Shown piece after piece: positions 42,672-45,128 of a stretch of DNA of 45,128 bases. The DNA lies in NCBI GenBank assembly GCA_023399275.1, contig JAEWQH010000037.1, positions 1 through 45,128 on the forward strand, in the 5' to 3' direction. Numbering within the stretch: the stretch's first letter is position 1; the number at the start of each line of letters is the position of its first letter. The notes below the pieces were generated by a model. It saw only the letters and a list, made by a program, of their open reading frames with translations. It was not told the DNA's origin and searched no databases. This DNA is from Bacillota bacterium (GTDB lineage: Bacteria > Bacillota > Clostridia > Christensenellales > CAG-138). A program made the translations under genes and the position numbers.

Positions 42672-45098
42672 TCACACTGCGCCGTTTTCGCCCTGCTTTG
42701 GCGCAAAGGGCAGCTGCAGCACGCGCTCGATGAAGACGCGCGCGATATCCGGGTCAAACTGCGTTCCCGAGCAGCGGGCGATCTCCGCGGCGGCGGCTTC
42801 GCCGGGCATGCCCTTGCGATACGGCCTGTCCTCCGTCATCGCGTCGTATGCGTCGATGACGGAGACGATGCGGGAGATGTAGGGGATTTCCTCCGCGCGG
42901 AGCCCCTGCGGATAGCCCGCCCCGTCCCAGCGCTCGTGGTGGCAGAGGATGTAGCCCGCGATGCCCTGCAGCTCGGGGATCGTCAGCGCGATGCGGTAGC
43001 CGATCTCCGGGTGCCGCCGGATCTCCGTCCACTCGTGTGCGTCCAGCGCGGCAGGCTTGCTCAGCACGCTGTTGCTGATGCCGATCTTGCCGATATCGTG
43101 CAGCGACGCCATCAGCTCCAGGGAGACAAGGTCGCTCTCGCCGAGCGAAAGCTCCGCGCCGAGGCGGCGCGCCAGCTGCGCCATGCGATCGGCGTGCTCT
43201 GCGGTTTCGTTGCTCTTGGAGAAGAGCAGCGCCTTGATGGTGGAGAGCAGCGTGCTGCGCAGGCTCTGGTGCTCGAGCAGCTTGCGCCGGTACATGTGCT
43301 CCTCCGCCGCTTTGAGTATCTCGCCGATCGTCTGCTCCGGCCGGGCCTTGGTCGCATAGCCGAGCGAGATGCTCAGGAAGAAGTGCTGGTCCCGGGTTTC
43401 GCGCTTTCGCGCCTCGACGTCGCGGTTGATCTGCGCGATGATGCGGAGGGTCTCGTCCTCGTCGGTCTTCGGCAGCAGAATCGAAAACTCATCCCCACCC
43501 GTGCGCGCGACGATCCCCTGCCCGCAGCAGTCCTTGAGCAGCGCCGCCGTTTCGGTGATGAGCTTGTCGCCCTCGCTGTGTCCGAAGAGGTCGTTGGTGA
43601 GCTTGAGTGAGTTGATGTCCCCGGTGATCACGGAGTAGGGAAGGTCGTTTGCCGCATCCAGCCGATAGAGCTCCGTGTCGAAATACATGCGGCTGTAGAG
43701 CCCGGTCATCATGTCGTGAACGCTGAGATACTCGATGCGGTCTTCCTTCTTTTTGCGGTCCGTGATGTCGCGGCTGATGCCGATCAGCCCTGCGAGCGAG
43801 CCCTCGTCGTTGAAAAACGGCGTTTTGAGCGTCTCGGTGACGATGCGCCTGCCATCGGGGAAGATCATCGTCTCCTCGCTGCGCTTTGGCTCGGCGCTGC
43901 AGAGCACCTGCTCGTCCATGCCGACAAACAGGTCCGCCGTTTCGCGATCATACAGATCGCGGTCGGTCTTGCCGGCGAGCTGTGCCTTTGTGATGCCGGA
44001 GGCCCGCTCAAACGCGCGGTTGCAGCCGAGGTAGGCGCCGCTTTCATCTTTATAAAAGATGTGATCGGGGATGGAGTCGAGCAGCGCTCCCAGAAAGGCG
44101 GAGGTCTCCCGGTGCCGGCGTTCGCTCTCCAGCAGCTCCTGCTCGCGCGCAAACTCGTTGGTGATGTCCTGCGCAATGCAGATGTAGTCGCTCTTTTCGC
44201 GCGGTTCGGAGCGGTTGAGCATCGCCACAAACAGATGTACGCGAACCACTTCGCCGTCCGGCCGGATATAGCGCTTAACGAGGTCGTATTGGTCGGTTTC
44301 GCCGCGGATCATGGCCTTGAAAGGCGCGTGGTCCTTCTCCAGATCCTCCGGGTGCGTATACGACTTCCAGCTGGCGTTGAGGATCTGCTCGCGCGTCATG
44401 CCGAGGATGTCTGAAAACGCGGTGTTGACGTAGGACACGATGTCCGCGTTTTCCACCATGATGCCAAACGGCGCTCGCTCGCAAACTCTCTGAAATCGGG
44501 TTTCGCTGTCGCTCAGGAGTTTCTGCGTATGCATGCTGCGGCGTTCGTAGACGATGATCAGGCACATGCCGAGCGTGCCCAGCGGAAAGATCGCCAGCAC
44601 GGGAACCGCTATGGCCCTTATGGTCGGCAGCATGTTTGGCTGGGGCAGCAGCAGCAGGCAGAGGATCATAACCACGTGCGTCGCCACGCCGAGGAGATAG
44701 TATTCAAACGGCCTGTACGCCTCCGGGTTTTTTCGCAGCGCGCGCCAGATGACGCCCGTGGCGGCGGAGGCGAGCGTGACCACCACCCCGGTCACCATGC
44801 CGGCGCCGCCGAGGGACACGCGATAAAGCGCGATGATCACCGCGGCGATTGAGGTTGGCAGCGCGCCGTAAAACAGGCCGGAGACGCCCAGCAGGATCGA
44901 CCGGGTGTCGAAGATGACATCGTCGGACAGGCGGATGCCGAGCGAGACGAGCGCTATGCCGGCGACGCCGAGGATAACCCCGCCGAGAATGTGGTAAAGC
45001 AGGCTCTGCGCATGAATTTTTTGGTAGAAAAAATTGAAGAGAATGCCGATGGATAACAGGAGGGTCGTGTTCAAAACCAGACTCAAGGCGATCTGCAT
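42672..45098 (-). CDS. Membrane PAS-PAS-GGDEF-HD-GYP c-di-GMP sensor enzyme
   Basis: 808 aa. N-terminal ~190 residues with six or more helices, similar to the 5TM LytS-like sensor. Two PAS domains follow (about 206-320 and 335-455), then GGDEF with the intact signature RTGGDEFSILL (534-538) and the upstream GDINSLKLTNDLFGHSEGD. The inhibitory RxxD site is replaced by CGQG. A full HD-GYP domain completes it: LHDIGKIGI (HD near 667), RRHPEIGY, CHHERWDGAGYPQGL (GYP near 726) and DAYDAMTEDRPYRKG. It could both make and degrade c-di-GMP. GGAGGGTGG places the start at 45098, not five codons earlier. The promoter lies outside the window. No clear terminator in the 144-bp gap to the transferase. Confidence 0.93.
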   Translation of the reverse strand: MQIALSLVLNTTLLLSIGILFNFFYQKIHAQSLLYHILGGVILGVAGIALVSLGIRLSDDVIFDTRSILLGVSGLFYGALPTSIAAVIIALYRVSLGGAGMVTGVVVTLASAATGVIWRALRKNPEAYRPFEYYLLGVATHVVMILCLLLLPQPNMLPTIRAIAVPVLAIFPLGTLGMCLIIVYERRSMHTQKLLSDSETRFQRVCERAPFGIMVENADIVSYVNTAFSDILGMTREQILNASWKSYTHPEDLEKDHAPFKAMIRGETDQYDLVKRYIRPDGEVVRVHLFVAMLNRSEPREKSDYICIAQDITNEFAREQELLESERRHRETSAFLGALLDSIPDHIFYKDESGAYLGCNRAFERASGITKAQLAGKTDRDLYDRETADLFVGMDEQVLCSAEPKRSEETMIFPDGRRIVTETLKTPFFNDEGSLAGLIGISRDITDRKKKEDRIEYLSVHDMMTGLYSRMYFDTELYRLDAANDLPYSVITGDINSLKLTNDLFGHSEGDKLITETAALLKDCCGQGIVARTGGDEFSILLPKTDEDETLRIIAQINRDVEARKRETRDQHFFLSISLGYATKARPEQTIGEILKAAEEHMYRRKLLEHQSLRSTLLSTIKALLFSKSNETAEHADRMAQLARRLGAELSLGESDLVSLELMASLHDIGKIGISNSVLSKPAALDAHEWTEIRRHPEIGYRIALTIPELQGIAGYILCHHERWDGAGYPQGLRAEEIPYISRIVSVIDAYDAMTEDRPYRKGMPGEAAAAEIARCSGTQFDPDIARVFIERVLQLPFAPKQGENGAV

Positions 45099-45128
45099 AC
45101 AGCCACCCTCCAAAGATATTGATTTGGT

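Overview
The window looks like chromosomal DNA from a GC-rich, Gram-positive (monoderm) Firmicute of the Clostridia type. The reasons are the pairs lon-ysxC and secA-prfB, a DUF2975/small-XRE pair, sigma-A type promoters, a CIRCE-like box at lon, and a Tad pilus locus without a secretin gene. Nothing fixes genus or species. No tRNA, rRNA, insertion sequence, prophage or CRISPR array was seen.

Layout. 1-4306 (minus): trxB-glmM-nth-obg, with obg running off the left edge. 4668-6603 (minus): DUF2975 membrane protein, small XRE regulator and DUF4173-like membrane protein. 6744-11561 (minus): secA-prfB-amino acid kinase. 11838-14246 (plus): leuS. 14510-17340 (minus): P-type Mg2+ ATPase with a leader ORF. 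17483-21969 (plus): CIRCE-like box, lon, ysxC, a small zinc-ribbon gene with its own promoter and operator-like palindrome, and a metallophosphoesterase. 22078-24979 (minus): a TadG-like protein and a polytopic membrane protein. 25125-26678 (plus): a Glf-like flavoprotein. 26806-36148 (minus): a Tad/Flp pilus operon with a long leader. 36260-38909 (minus): NlpC/P60 protein and signal peptidase I. 39252-40725 (minus): GNAT protein and SH3 lipoprotein. 41136-42527 (plus): polyprenyl-phosphate sugar transferase. 42672-45098 (minus): PAS-PAS-GGDEF-HD-GYP sensor.

The most notable system is the surface-attachment block. The Tad operon encodes prepilin peptidase, two near-identical Flp pilins, a TadE-like pseudopilin, CpaB, CpaE, CpaF, TadB, TadC, a DUF192 protein and a DivIVA-like coiled-coil protein. 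It is preceded by a cyclic-di-GMP-I riboswitch aptamer, a rho-independent terminator, two further hairpins and about 590 nt of additional structured leader. A membrane protein with both GGDEF (c-di-GMP synthesis) and HD-GYP (c-di-GMP breakdown) domains lies about 7 kb away, beside genes for exopolysaccharide initiation and wall-binding proteins. I infer a c-di-GMP-gated adhesion programme. The link between the GGDEF/HD-GYP protein and the riboswitch, and whether the switch turns on or off, are inference.

Gene starts were chosen from Shine-Dalgarno spacing and family N-termini, so many are shorter than the longest open frame. Functions are read from motifs by eye; no database search was run.
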